In this document: positions 1 through 7,024 of the stretch, in pieces
How positions within the stretch are numbered: position 1 is the stretch's first letter
How the letters are laid out: every line of letters begins with the position of its first letter
Assembly: GCF_000685035.1 (NCBI RefSeq)
Contig: NZ_BAYB01000025.1
Location: forward strand, 45,637 to 109,636
Reading direction: 5' to 3'
Source: Paraburkholderia ferrariae NBRC 106233
GTDB taxonomy: Bacteria; Pseudomonadota; Gammaproteobacteria; Burkholderiales; Burkholderiaceae
Length of the DNA: 64,000 nucleotides
Program-made: the position numbers and the translations under genes
The notes under the pieces: model-generated
The model's input: the letters and a program-made list of their open reading frames with translations, nothing else
Database searches by the model: none
Told to the model about the DNA's origin: nothing

Positions 1-2
1 CC

Positions 3-1469
3 GACCTGGCTGAAACATTCAATGACCGATTGGCCGCGTCAGCTGATACCGTCGCACATACGATCGAGACGTTGCGCCGTCTGCCGGCACCGGAGCCGTA
101 CATCGCCGACGACATCGACCAGTGGCTGCAGCCGCGGGTGGTGGTAGCCCTGCAGGCGCATGGAATCAGGACCCTGGCCGACCTGACTGTGCGGATTCCG
201 CGCCGGAGACGGTGGTGGACAGCGATCGTCGGACTCGGCACGGCAGGCGCACGCCGTGTCGAAGCATTCTTTGCGGCCCATCCCGCACTGACCGAGCGTG
301 CCCGCGCGCTGGTTGCGGCAGCCCCTTCCCGGCCGGTCGTGCCGTGGGAACAACTGCGCCTGCCGCACGAGGTCGACGGATCGCACGGACAGTTTCGCGC
401 ACCACAGCACGTCTGTTTGCTCAAGGCGTCGAACGACTACGAGGCGGTGCAGTCCTGGCTGTCCTTGCACGAGTCTACAGCGACCCGGCGCGCCTACCGG
501 AAGGAGGCGGAACGCCTGATCCTGTGGGCAATCGTCGAGCGGGGTTGCGCGTTGTCATCGCTGACCACTGACGACGCTATCGCCTACCGGGCATTCCTGC
601 GACGGCCGACGCCAAGGGACCGCTGGATCGGGCCGTCGCGGCCGCGGCAAAACATGGAATGGCGACCGTTCAGCGGGCCATTATCGTCGAGCTCCGCCGC
701 TTACGCACTCACTGTACTTGCGGCCCTGTTCCGCTGGCTGGTCGAACAGCGCTACGTCCTCGCGAACCCGTTCGCTGGCGTCAAGGTGCGAGGAAGCGCG
801 AAGGCGAGCCTCGACGTCACCCGCGGCTTTACTGAAGGCGAATGGCTGCTGCTCCGCACGATCGCTGATGGCCTCGAATGGTCCTACAGCTGGAGCTGGG
901 CGGCCGCCCAGCGGCTTCGATTCCTGCTGGATTTCGGATACGCGACCGGCCTGCGCGCAAGCGAATTGACAGGCGCAACGCTCGGCGACATCCACATTGA
1001 CGAGCACGGTGATCACTGGCTGCACCTCGTCGGCAAGGGTGGCAAGACGGGCAAGGTCGCGTTCCCGACGCTCGCGCGTATGGCACTCGATCAGTATCTG
1101 GTGCAACGCCGGCTGCCGGCCACGCGCGAACGGTGGGATCCGGCAACGGTGATCGTGGCCAGCCTCGCAGAAGATGGTACGGGCATCGAAACCACGCGAC
1201 TCGGACGCGTGCTGCGACGCTTCTTCGCACTGGTCGCCGACACGATCAGGGATGAGCGGCCTGCGATGGCGGACAAGCTGCGGCGCGCGAGCCCCCATTG
1301 GCTGCGCCACACGCACGCTTCACTCGCGCTCGCGCGCGGAACCGAACTGATCATGGTGCGCGACAACCTGAGGCACGCGTCGATCTCGACGACGTCAATT
1401 TACCTGCATGGCGACGAGGTCAAACGGGCGAGGCAGTTCGATCAGGCGTTCGGTATGCACAAGCCCTAG
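3..1469 (+). CDS. Tyrosine recombinase / phage-type integrase, DUF3701 N-terminal region (5' end outside window)
   Basis: Site-specific DNA recombinase of the lambda-integrase superfamily. The frame is open from base 3 with no stop, so the true start probably lies upstream; the first possible start inside the window is a TTG at 30. The N-terminal part (WLQPRVVVALQAHGIRTL and later RRWWTAIVGLG) resembles the DUF3701 region of Burkholderiales integrases. It is followed by a SAM-like core-binding domain (about residues 135-245 counted from the TTG) and a catalytic domain. Visible catalytic elements are the first Arg in ATGLRASELTG, a Lys-rich GKGGKTGKV turn, the HxxR box in HWLRHTHAS, the second His in LRHASISTTS and the nucleophile Tyr in SIYLHG. 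The C-terminus looks intact. No phage structural genes follow, so this is more likely an island or transposon-type recombinase than part of a complete prophage. Confidence 0.9.
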   Translation, partial: DLAETFNDRLAASADTVAHTIETLRRLPAPEPYIADDIDQWLQPRVVVALQAHGIRTLADLTVRIPRRRRWWTAIVGLGTAGARRVEAFFAAHPALTERARALVAAAPSRPVVPWEQLRLPHEVDGSHGQFRAPQHVCLLKASNDYEAVQSWLSLHESTATRRAYRKEAERLILWAIVERGCALSSLTTDDAIAYRAFLRRPTPRDRWIGPSRPRQNMEWRPFSGPLSSSSAAYALTVLAALFRWLVEQRYVLANPFAGVKVRGSAKASLDVTRGFTEGEWLLLRTIADGLEWSYSWSWAAAQRLRFLLDFGYATGLRASELTGATLGDIHIDEHGDHWLHLVGKGGKTGKVAFPTLARMALDQYLVQRRLPATRERWDPATVIVASLAEDGTGIETTRLGRVLRRFFALVADTIRDERPAMADKLRRASPHWLRHTHASLALARGTELIMVRDNLRHASISTTSIYLHGDEVKRARQFDQAFGMHKP

Positions 1470-1517
1470 CGACGACGGCGTTCACTTGGCCATCGATCTG
1501 GGCACGCGGAAATGCAC

Positions 1518-1644
1518 CATCTTTACTTCGCAAATCTCGCAACCAGTTGATTTTTAGCTGAAATAATTCTTCAGGATTGCGCAAATCCACCTGAATTCAG
1601 CGAAGTTTCGACTTTACTTCGCGAAACGCAACATCTTTACTTCG
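1518..1644. repeat. Short direct repeats downstream of the recombinase
   Basis: The 13-mer CATCTTTACTTCG occurs at 1518-1530 and again at 1632-1644, and its core CTTTACTTCG occurs a third time at 1612-1621. The last copy abuts a cytochrome P450-like fragment. The region also contains small inverted motifs (CGAAGT/ACTTCG and GTTTCG/CGAAAC). Placement directly after a tyrosine recombinase suggests recombination-site or element-end sequence; that role is inferred. Confidence 0.5.
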
Positions 1645-1769
1645 GCGGACGGATGGTGCTGCAGCGTTTCGCGCTGGAAGTGCCGACGGGGGCCGCACCG
1701 CCGCGGCCGGTGTTGAATGTCACGTTGCGGCCGGACCGGGCGGTGCGATTGGGGCTGAGGAGAGTATAG
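1641..1769 (+). pseudogene. C-terminal fragment of a cytochrome P450
   Basis: The frame reads FGGRMVLQRFALEVPTG, then PRPVLNVTLRP and a stop after RLGLRRV. This matches the usual tail of bacterial P450s: the L-helix end with xLLxRFxxE, then a PxPxxxxTLRPxxGxxxxL strand. The haem-binding Cys loop that should lie about 15-20 residues upstream is absent. Homology begins at about the third copy of the CTTTACTTCG repeat, so the 5' part was apparently lost at that junction. There is no sign of function. Confidence 0.4.
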
Positions 1770-1802
1770 GAAGCCGCACGGGCGCCGCAGCTCGGAGCCG
1801 GG

Positions 1803-2195
1803 CTACGGCGCTTTCAGGTGTCGTTCGTTTTGCCGCGAGAATTGGAACGGGTTATCCGGGCTCTCGAAGCGAAGACGGATCGTGTTGTTCGTCGGCGTAA
1901 AACTCCCGCGCTCATACGTGAAGTACGAGACAAGCAGCCGAAATAGTTTTGCAGCGTTTCTGCGACGCGGTCGCCGTTGCTCAGGCGCGATCCGGCGGTG
2001 GCGAAGAAGCAGGTCCGTGCCGTTTGCTTGTCGTTCATTCTGAATCCCTAGCCCGAGAAATACCGAGAAATACGAAAGTCCTTCCGTGTGCCGCACCAGC
2101 TTCGGCAATTTATTTAGCCTTCCTGATTGATATATCGCGAGAGAGCCGCCAGCCTCGTCCGACTCCGACATGCCAAAAATCAATACCCGATGCAT
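1803..2195 (-). pseudogene. Unrecognised ORF, probably frameshifted remnant
   Basis: I do not recognise this product. In one frame the C-terminal part looks protein-like (LVSYFTYERGSFTPTNN, then IRLRFESPDNPFQFSRQ), while the upstream part of that frame is Arg/Pro-rich and looks artefactual. In the neighbouring frame, starting at an ATG at 2038, the N-terminal part looks plausible (MNDKQTARTCFFATAGSR, then RVAETLQNYF). The two good halves would join near 1950-1956 at an A-run (GCAAAACTA on the minus strand), as expected for a frameshift in a once intact gene of about 75 codons. It lies between the P450 fragment and the leader region, in a scarred stretch. Confidence 0.25.
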
Positions 2196-2218
2196 CGCAG
2201 CCGCGTTCCCGGTTTACG

Positions 2219-2247
2219 TTGACATCCGGCAGAACGCCCCGCACCAT
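2219..2247 (+). promoter_or_regulatory. Possible promoter for the leader transcript
   Basis: TTGACA (2219-2224) is a perfect -35 hexamer. A 17-bp spacer is followed by CACCAT (2242-2247), a weak -10 matching three of six positions. Initiation about 7 nt downstream would start the transcript at or near the leader-peptide ATG at 2254, which has no obvious Shine-Dalgarno sequence. A leaderless leader peptide is therefore possible. Confidence 0.3.
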
Positions 2248-2253
2248 AGCCCC

Positions 2254-2313
2254 ATGACCTTCGCCCTCGCCACGTTCACGACCACCACCACGACCGCCTC
2301 GGGCGGGTCGTGA
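2254..2313 (+). CDS. Thr-rich leader peptide of a transcription attenuator
   Basis: A 19-codon ORF encodes MTFALATFTTTTTTASGGS. Eight of the 19 residues are threonine, six of them consecutive (ACG ACC ACC ACC ACG ACC). The composition and Gly/Ser-rich end resemble the enterobacterial thr operon leader. The stop codon lies in the descending arm of a hairpin (2290-2311), and a GC-rich terminator follows 47 nt after the stop, the classical geometry of ribosome-mediated attenuation. No clear Shine-Dalgarno sequence is seen. The peptide itself is expected to have no function other than sensing charged tRNA-Thr. Confidence 0.6.
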   Translation: MTFALATFTTTTTTASGGS

Positions 2314-2372
2314 GGGAGCGTACGCGAGCAGGAATCACCGGCAAGTCGCCGTATCCCCCAAGGCCCCGCCCG
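2290..2372 (+). promoter_or_regulatory. Attenuator pause hairpin and antiterminator segments
   Basis: Segment 1 (2290-2298, ACGACCGCC) pairs with segment 2 (2302-2311, GGCGGGTCGT) with one bulge. Segment 2 also contains GGGCGGG (2301-2307), which is perfectly complementary to CCCGCCC (2365-2371) in the ascending arm of the terminator. The 2:3 pairing would therefore exclude both the 1:2 hairpin and the terminator. A ribosome stalled in the Thr codon run (2278-2295) would cover segment 1 and favour antitermination. The pairings are read directly from the sequence; the mechanism is inferred. Confidence 0.6.
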
Positions 2373-2395
2373 CAACGGACGGGGCCTTGTCGTTT
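2360..2395 (+). terminator. Rho-independent terminator of the attenuator
   Basis: AAGGCCCCG (2360-2368) pairs perfectly with CGGGGCCTT (2380-2388), with an inner CCG/CGG extension around a CAA loop. The U-rich tail is imperfect (GTCGTTTCT). It lies 41 nt upstream of the hydrolase ATG at 2430, so it would cut off expression of that gene when threonyl-tRNA is plentiful. Confidence 0.65.
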
Positions 2396-2427
2396 CTCCG
2401 TCCCGCGCGGGCTCAACTGGAGAAACG
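2391..2427 (+). promoter_or_regulatory. Inverted repeat that can sequester the hydrolase ribosome binding site
   Basis: CGTTTCTCC (2391-2399) is perfectly complementary to GGAGAAACG (2419-2427), and the latter contains the GGAG Shine-Dalgarno of the ATG at 2430. An inner CCCGCGCGGG palindrome (2402-2411) could stack on the stem. Part of the left arm is also the terminator's tail, so termination and translation control may be linked. Function is inferred from pairing only. Confidence 0.4.
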
Positions 2428-2429
2428 CC

Positions 2430-2972
2430 ATGCATGAACCCCACCGGCCGCGCCGCGCGCTGCTCATCATCGACATCCAGCAAGGCATGTTCGCCGGGCC
2501 CGAGCGCCCGCACGACAACACTCGCGTGCTGGCCAATATCAATGCGCTCGTGCGCAAGGCACGCGAAGCGCACGCGCCGGTATACGCCGCGCGCCATACC
2601 GGCCCCGCTGGCTCGCCACTCGCCCCGGGCAGCGCGCTCTCGCAACTGCTGCCCGAACTGCTCGTCGATGAACAGCGCGACGGCGTATTCGACAAAACGC
2701 GCCCCAACTGCTTCCACGCCACCCCGCTCGCCGGGTGGCTGGCCGAGGCCGATATCGGCGAACTCGTGATCGCGGGCATGAAGACGCAGTACTGCGTGGA
2801 CAGCACCTGCCGCGCGGCCGCCGATCTGGGCCTGCGCCCGGTGCTGATCGCCGACGCGCATACCTGCATGGACACGCCCGCGCTCGGTGCCGCGGCGATC
2901 GTCGCGCATCACAACGCCACGCTCGCCGGCCCGTTCGTGCGCCTTTCCAGCACGGCGGATTACGCGTTTTGA
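2430..2972 (+). CDS. Isochorismatase-family cysteine hydrolase
   Basis: A 180-residue cytosolic hydrolase of the isochorismatase/nicotinamidase fold. The family triad is visible as D15 (ALLIIDIQQGMF), K89 (GVFDKTRPNCF) and C122 (MKTQYCVDSTCRAAADLG). Length is typical for the family. The substrate cannot be told from sequence; relatives act on isochorismate, nicotinamide, N-carbamoyl compounds or biuret. The ATG at 2430 is chosen because GGAG at 2419-2422 is well spaced from it. The frame also extends 5' to about 2310, but that part overlaps the attenuator and lacks a ribosome binding site. Its placement behind a Thr attenuator suggests control by threonine supply, which is unusual for this family. 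A LysR gene follows on the same strand. Confidence 0.85.
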   Translation: MHEPHRPRRALLIIDIQQGMFAGPERPHDNTRVLANINALVRKAREAHAPVYAARHTGPAGSPLAPGSALSQLLPELLVDEQRDGVFDKTRPNCFHATPLAGWLAEADIGELVIAGMKTQYCVDSTCRAAADLGLRPVLIADAHTCMDTPALGAAAIVAHHNATLAGPFVRLSSTADYAF

Positions 2973-3076
2973 CTGCGGCAAGGGCAGGCGGAAACCACAA
3001 CTGTCACACGATGCGGATAGATTGAGGTTTCCGTTCGATTCCCCTTCGCTGCACGATTTTTCCGCTGGATGCCGCC

Positions 3077-3958
3077 ATGACCCTCACCCAGATCCGCAGC
3101 TTCATCGCGGTTGCCCAGCACGGCGGCTTCACGGCCGCCGCGCGGGCGCTCTCGACGAGCCAGACCACGATCACCTCGCAGATCCAGGCGCTCGAACACG
3201 AGCATGGGGTCGAGCTCTTTCATCGCCGCGGCCGGCGGGTGGAGCTTTCGGCGGTCGGGCTGGAGTTTTTGCCGCTCGCGCGCCGCATCAGCGGCGACGA
3301 GAGCGACGCCATTTCGCTCCTGCACGACAGCGGCCGGCTTCAGCGCGGCACGCTGAAGATCGGGGCTGTCGGGCCGTTTCACGTCACGGAAATGATCGAG
3401 GCCTGGCACGCGCTCCATCCGCGCATGCATCTGTCGCTCACCCTCGGCAATTCCGAGGAGGTACTGCGCGATCTCGAGCAGTACACGTGCGACGTGGGCG
3501 TGGTCGCGCGTGCGTTCGAAGACGAGCGCTACGACACGCAGCCCTACGCCACGTTCCCGGTGATCGCGTTCGTCAGCACGGCGCACCGTTACGCGGGACG
3601 CGCGTCGGTCACGTTGAAGGAACTGGCGGACGAAGCGCTGCTCATGCGCGAGCCGGGCTCGACCACACGCCGCGCGCTCGAAGAATCGCTGCACGACGCG
3701 GGGCTCGCCGCCCGCGTGGCGATGGAGATCGGCAGCCGCGAGGCGCTGCGCGAAGCCGTTGCGCGCGGCCTGGGCGTGGGCACCGTCTCGCAGGCCGAAT
3801 ATGTGCCCGATGAACGCCTGTGTCCGCTCGCCATCGAGGGCAACCCCGTCGTCACCCATATCCACGTGTGCTGCCTGCGCGAGCGGCGCGAGAGCCGTCT
3901 CGTGGCCTCGTTCTTTGCGGCGGTGGAGCGCTGCCGCCCCATCGGGCGTCCCGGTTGA
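3077..3958 (+). CDS. LysR-family transcriptional regulator
   Basis: 293 residues. The N-terminal winged HTH (about residues 1-60) is typical: MTLTQIRSFIAVAQHGGFT, AAARALSTSQTTITSQIQ and LFHRRGRRVELSA. It is followed by a LysR substrate-binding domain with two alpha/beta lobes. It resembles the CbbR/phosphonate-associated branch of LysR proteins (regulators of the PhnD or 2-aminoethylphosphonate type often show this start), but the effector cannot be deduced. It lies about 100 nt after the hydrolase on the same strand and may respond to the same metabolite. No strong Shine-Dalgarno is visible before the ATG. Confidence 0.88.
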   Translation: MTLTQIRSFIAVAQHGGFTAAARALSTSQTTITSQIQALEHEHGVELFHRRGRRVELSAVGLEFLPLARRISGDESDAISLLHDSGRLQRGTLKIGAVGPFHVTEMIEAWHALHPRMHLSLTLGNSEEVLRDLEQYTCDVGVVARAFEDERYDTQPYATFPVIAFVSTAHRYAGRASVTLKELADEALLMREPGSTTRRALEESLHDAGLAARVAMEIGSREALREAVARGLGVGTVSQAEYVPDERLCPLAIEGNPVVTHIHVCCLRERRESRLVASFFAAVERCRPIGRPG

Positions 3959-4210
3959 ACGCCGGGATTCATCAGGCCATTCGCGCGCCGGAGCGCCAAA
4001 AGAGCCGCCATTCTGGCGGAATCCGCCGATTGATCTTCACGGCGTTGTAGCCCATATTCAAAGCTACACATCCGTCCACCGCCCATCGATCCGCGTTATC
4101 CGGCACGCCGTTGCCCTGCTGCGTGCCCCGTGGCGCTCCATCGTCCCCCGCTGCTACGCCCCCGGGCGCGGCAGCAGGTCATTTGATGCTATCGAAGCCG
4201 TAGCTCTCCC

Positions 4211-5197
4211 ATGTTCAACGAATCTGGCCGCGGCGGCGCGGGCTCGCTGCAATGCCTCTATTGCGGCGCGAAGCTCAATGCTCCGCTGATATTTTGCCCT
4301 CAATGCGGGGCCAACCAGATTGCCGGCTCGCCCCGCATGGCGCCGGCGGGCGACGCCATGGCGCACGCAGCGCCGCACGGCCTCGCGCATCGTCTGCGCG
4401 GGTATTGGCACGCGCTGCCGATCCATTTCGGCGGCGCACGCCCCACCATGACCGGCGGATACGCGAGGCCCGAAGCCGGCTTGCGCGTCGAGCGCGAGGA
4501 ATACGAAGACAGCGGACTGGTCCATTCGCGCCTGCCTTATTACGCGTGCAGCGCGCTGGTGGTGATCGCGCTCGCGCTGGCCGCCTATGTGATTTCGCAT
4601 CGCGACGACAAAGAGCCAACGCCCGGCCTGCAGGTGGTGGAAGGTACGGTGCTCGAACCGCAGGCCGGCTCGGCGGCGCAAACGCTGCGCTCGCCCGCGT
4701 CCCATCATGCGGCGCCCGTCGCCGTTGCCGTGCCGCCGCATCGCGCTCAGCCGCCCGTGCCTGGGGCGACGGCGCAGGCGGATATCACCAGGAGTCTCGC
4801 CGACGACCACGCGCCCGCCGACAAGAACGCCGAACCCCCGATGCGCGGCGACGTCGCCCGCAACCTCGCCACCGCCCGCACGAGCCTCGACAAGAACAGT
4901 CTCTGGCCGGCCCGGCGCGCTATCGCCACGGCGCTCGCGGAACAGCCCGACAACAGCCAGGCCCAGCAGATGCGCACCGAACTCGTCTCCCGCGAACAGG
5001 AGCGCGACGCCCTGCTGGGCTACGCGCGGCTCTGCGAGCGCGAGGCCAAATGGGTCTGCGTGTGGCAGAACGCCGGACACGCCGTGACCCTCGATACGTC
5101 GAGCCGCGAAGCGAAGCGCTTGCTCGCGCGCGCCATCGCCGAACAAGGTGCGGGCACGGCACGGCAGGTCGATCCGCCGCCCGGCGCCGACGATTGA
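4211..5197 (+). CDS. Zinc-ribbon single-pass membrane protein of unknown function
   Basis: 328 residues. A zinc ribbon is formed by C15-x2-C18 and C29-x2-C32 (CLYCGAK, then FCPQCGAN). A Gly/Arg-rich linker leads to one membrane segment at about residues 110-129 (YACSALVVIALALAAYVIS). The following low-complexity Pro/Ala segment is probably periplasmic. The C-terminal 110 residues form an alpha-helical repeat resembling TPR (ATARTSLDKNSLWPARRAI, then LLGYARLCEREAKWVCVWQ). The layout, with a cytosolic zinc ribbon and an extracytoplasmic helical domain, suggests a scaffold or envelope sensor; no function is assigned. The LysR gene precedes it and the MFS gene is convergent. Confidence 0.7.
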   Translation: MFNESGRGGAGSLQCLYCGAKLNAPLIFCPQCGANQIAGSPRMAPAGDAMAHAAPHGLAHRLRGYWHALPIHFGGARPTMTGGYARPEAGLRVEREEYEDSGLVHSRLPYYACSALVVIALALAAYVISHRDDKEPTPGLQVVEGTVLEPQAGSAAQTLRSPASHHAAPVAVAVPPHRAQPPVPGATAQADITRSLADDHAPADKNAEPPMRGDVARNLATARTSLDKNSLWPARRAIATALAEQPDNSQAQQMRTELVSREQERDALLGYARLCEREAKWVCVWQNAGHAVTLDTSSREAKRLLARAIAEQGAGTARQVDPPPGADD

Positions 5198-5336
5198 GTT
5201 TCGCCCACCCTTCCCCCTCCGCACCCGGTCTACGCAAAAAACCCCGCGCCGATGTCACTCCAGACAAGCTGCGGCACCTGCGTTAGCACGCATCGCATCG
5301 CGCCTGCCACCGCATGTCAGCGCATGTCACCCTACC

Positions 5337-6779
5337 TCAGCGCACCGCCGCAGCCGGCTCGGCCCAGGTTTCGGTAGCGCCGTGCGTGCTGCCGTCCTCC
5401 AGCGAAACGTTGCGCGTCTCGCGGCCCTGCCACCACCAGAGCGCCGCCGCGAGCGGGCCCGGCAGCGCCAGCACGAGCAGCACGACAAGCGCCGAAGAAG
5501 GCGTGCCCGACGAAGCGAACACGCTCGTGAGCATGAGCGGCGCGACCATCGCGCCCACGCGCCCGATCGCGACAGAAACACCCAGCCCGGTAGCGCGAAT
5601 GCGCGTGGGCAGCACTTCGGAAGAAACTACGTAGCCCGAAATATATGCCCACGTCACGCCGTACTGGATCAGGCAGTAGCCAAGCACCATGCCGGCCAGC
5701 GTATGCATCGCGTAGATCACGCCAATCGCGAGCGTCGTGAACGTATAGCTCACGAACAGCGATGCACGGCGCCCCCACGCCTCGACGAGCAGTGCCGCCG
5801 TCAGGCCGCCAGCCAGCGCCGCGGCGTTGCCGTAGATGTAGTAGATCGGCATATCGGCGGCGCTGACCTTCATGTACGGCAGGATCACGAGCGCCATCAG
5901 CGAGAGCACGCCATAGACGATGGCCGCCTGCGAGAAGTTCAGCGCGCTCGCCAGCGCGCAGCGCATGCGGTACTTGCCGAGGAGCGTGCCCACGTTGCGC
6001 CAGAAAGTGGGATGCTGCACCACGAACGCAACGGGCGCATAGCGCTTCGCGACGGCCGCACGCACCTCGGCGGATGCTCCGGTGCGCGAGGACGCGGCGG
6101 CAATGTGCTCGACCACGGCTTCGGCATCGGCCACGCGGCCCTGCTGCAGCAGCCAGCGCGGCGATTCCGGAATCACGCGGCGAATCCAGAAAAACAGCAG
6201 CGCCATGGTCGTGCCGAAACCGAAGCCGACGCGCCAGGAGACATCGGCTGGCAAGTTATTGAGGACAACCCATGAAACGGCTGCCGAGAGCAGCGCGCCC
6301 ACCGGAAAGCCAGAAAGGATCAGCGAATCGGTCCGGCCGCGATGCTTTTTGGGAATGAATTCGCCCATCGTCGCGGTGACGGCCGAGTATTCTCCGCCCA
6401 CCGCAAGCGCGGTCATGGCGCGAAAGAACAGGAACGATTCGTAGTTCCAGGCGAACACGGTAGCGACACTGAACGCCGCGTACCAGAGCAGCGTGGCGAG
6501 AAAGAGGCGCTTGCGGCCGAAGCGGTCGGAAAGGTAGCCGAACGCAATCGCGCCGACGAGCATGCCGAACACCCAGATGCTCACGGCAAGCGACCCTTGC
6601 GAGGAGGACAGATGCCACTGTGCCTTGAGCGCGCCGAACACGCTGCCGATGATGTTCGTCTCGAACGAGTCGAGCGCCCAGCCCACGCCGAGCGCCACGG
6701 TCATCAGCGTGTGAAAGCGCGTCCACGGCATGTTGTCGAGCCGCGTGAGCGCGTCCGTCTGTGTCGCATGAGAAGTCAC
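5337..6779 (-). CDS. MFS transporter, sugar/organic acid:H+ symporter type
   Basis: 480-residue inner-membrane carrier with about 12 transmembrane segments. The signature between TM2 and TM3 is clear (GYLSDRFGRKRLF), as is a second-half equivalent (EAWGRRASLF). RAMTALAVGGEYSAV and FIPKKHRGRTDS match the metabolite:H+ symporter (ProP/NanT/aromatic acid) branch. I chose the GTG at 6779 (VTSHATQTDAL) because AAGGAAC lies just upstream; the open frame extends further 5' but into low-quality sequence. It is divergent from the sugar-acid dehydratase at 7025, so uptake of the dehydratase's aldonate substrate is a reasonable inference. Its exact substrate is unknown. Confidence 0.85.
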   Translation of the reverse strand: MTSHATQTDALTRLDNMPWTRFHTLMTVALGVGWALDSFETNIIGSVFGALKAQWHLSSSQGSLAVSIWVFGMLVGAIAFGYLSDRFGRKRLFLATLLWYAAFSVATVFAWNYESFLFFRAMTALAVGGEYSAVTATMGEFIPKKHRGRTDSLILSGFPVGALLSAAVSWVVLNNLPADVSWRVGFGFGTTMALLFFWIRRVIPESPRWLLQQGRVADAEAVVEHIAAASSRTGASAEVRAAVAKRYAPVAFVVQHPTFWRNVGTLLGKYRMRCALASALNFSQAAIVYGVLSLMALVILPYMKVSAADMPIYYIYGNAAALAGGLTAALLVEAWGRRASLFVSYTFTTLAIGVIYAMHTLAGMVLGYCLIQYGVTWAYISGYVVSSEVLPTRIRATGLGVSVAIGRVGAMVAPLMLTSVFASSGTPSSALVVLLVLALPGPLAAALWWWQGRETRNVSLEDGSTHGATETWAEPAAAVR

Positions 6780-7024
6780 GATGGGGTTCCTTGATGACAA
6801 CCGGCCCGGCCCGAAAGAGGCGAGGCACGGTTCGTCAGCATAGGGACGCCACATGACGGCCATATGATCGAAAGGGTCGTTGAAATTCGATGAGTCGAAC
6901 GGATTTTTCGTTAGACTGGGCTGTAACGTGCGATGCGCGGCCGCTCCACGGCGAGGGACAGAACACACGCGCGCGAAGCGGCCGATAATGGAGCGCACAG
7001 CGCCCAAAGAGAGGAGACGACGAC

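Noticed and set aside
1..2200. Prophage
   Set aside because: Apart from the recombinase there is no phage repressor, replication, packaging or structural gene nearby.
2276..2313. Trp-rich leader peptide on the minus strand (RSWWWS)
   Set aside because: It is just the complement of the Thr codon run. On the minus strand there is no terminator or structural gene placed behind it, while the plus strand has the full attenuator order.
5148..6275. Long plus-strand ORF (375 codons) inside the MFS gene region
   Set aside because: Arg/His/Ala-rich low-complexity product, antisense to a clear MFS gene; typical of GC-rich third-position bias.
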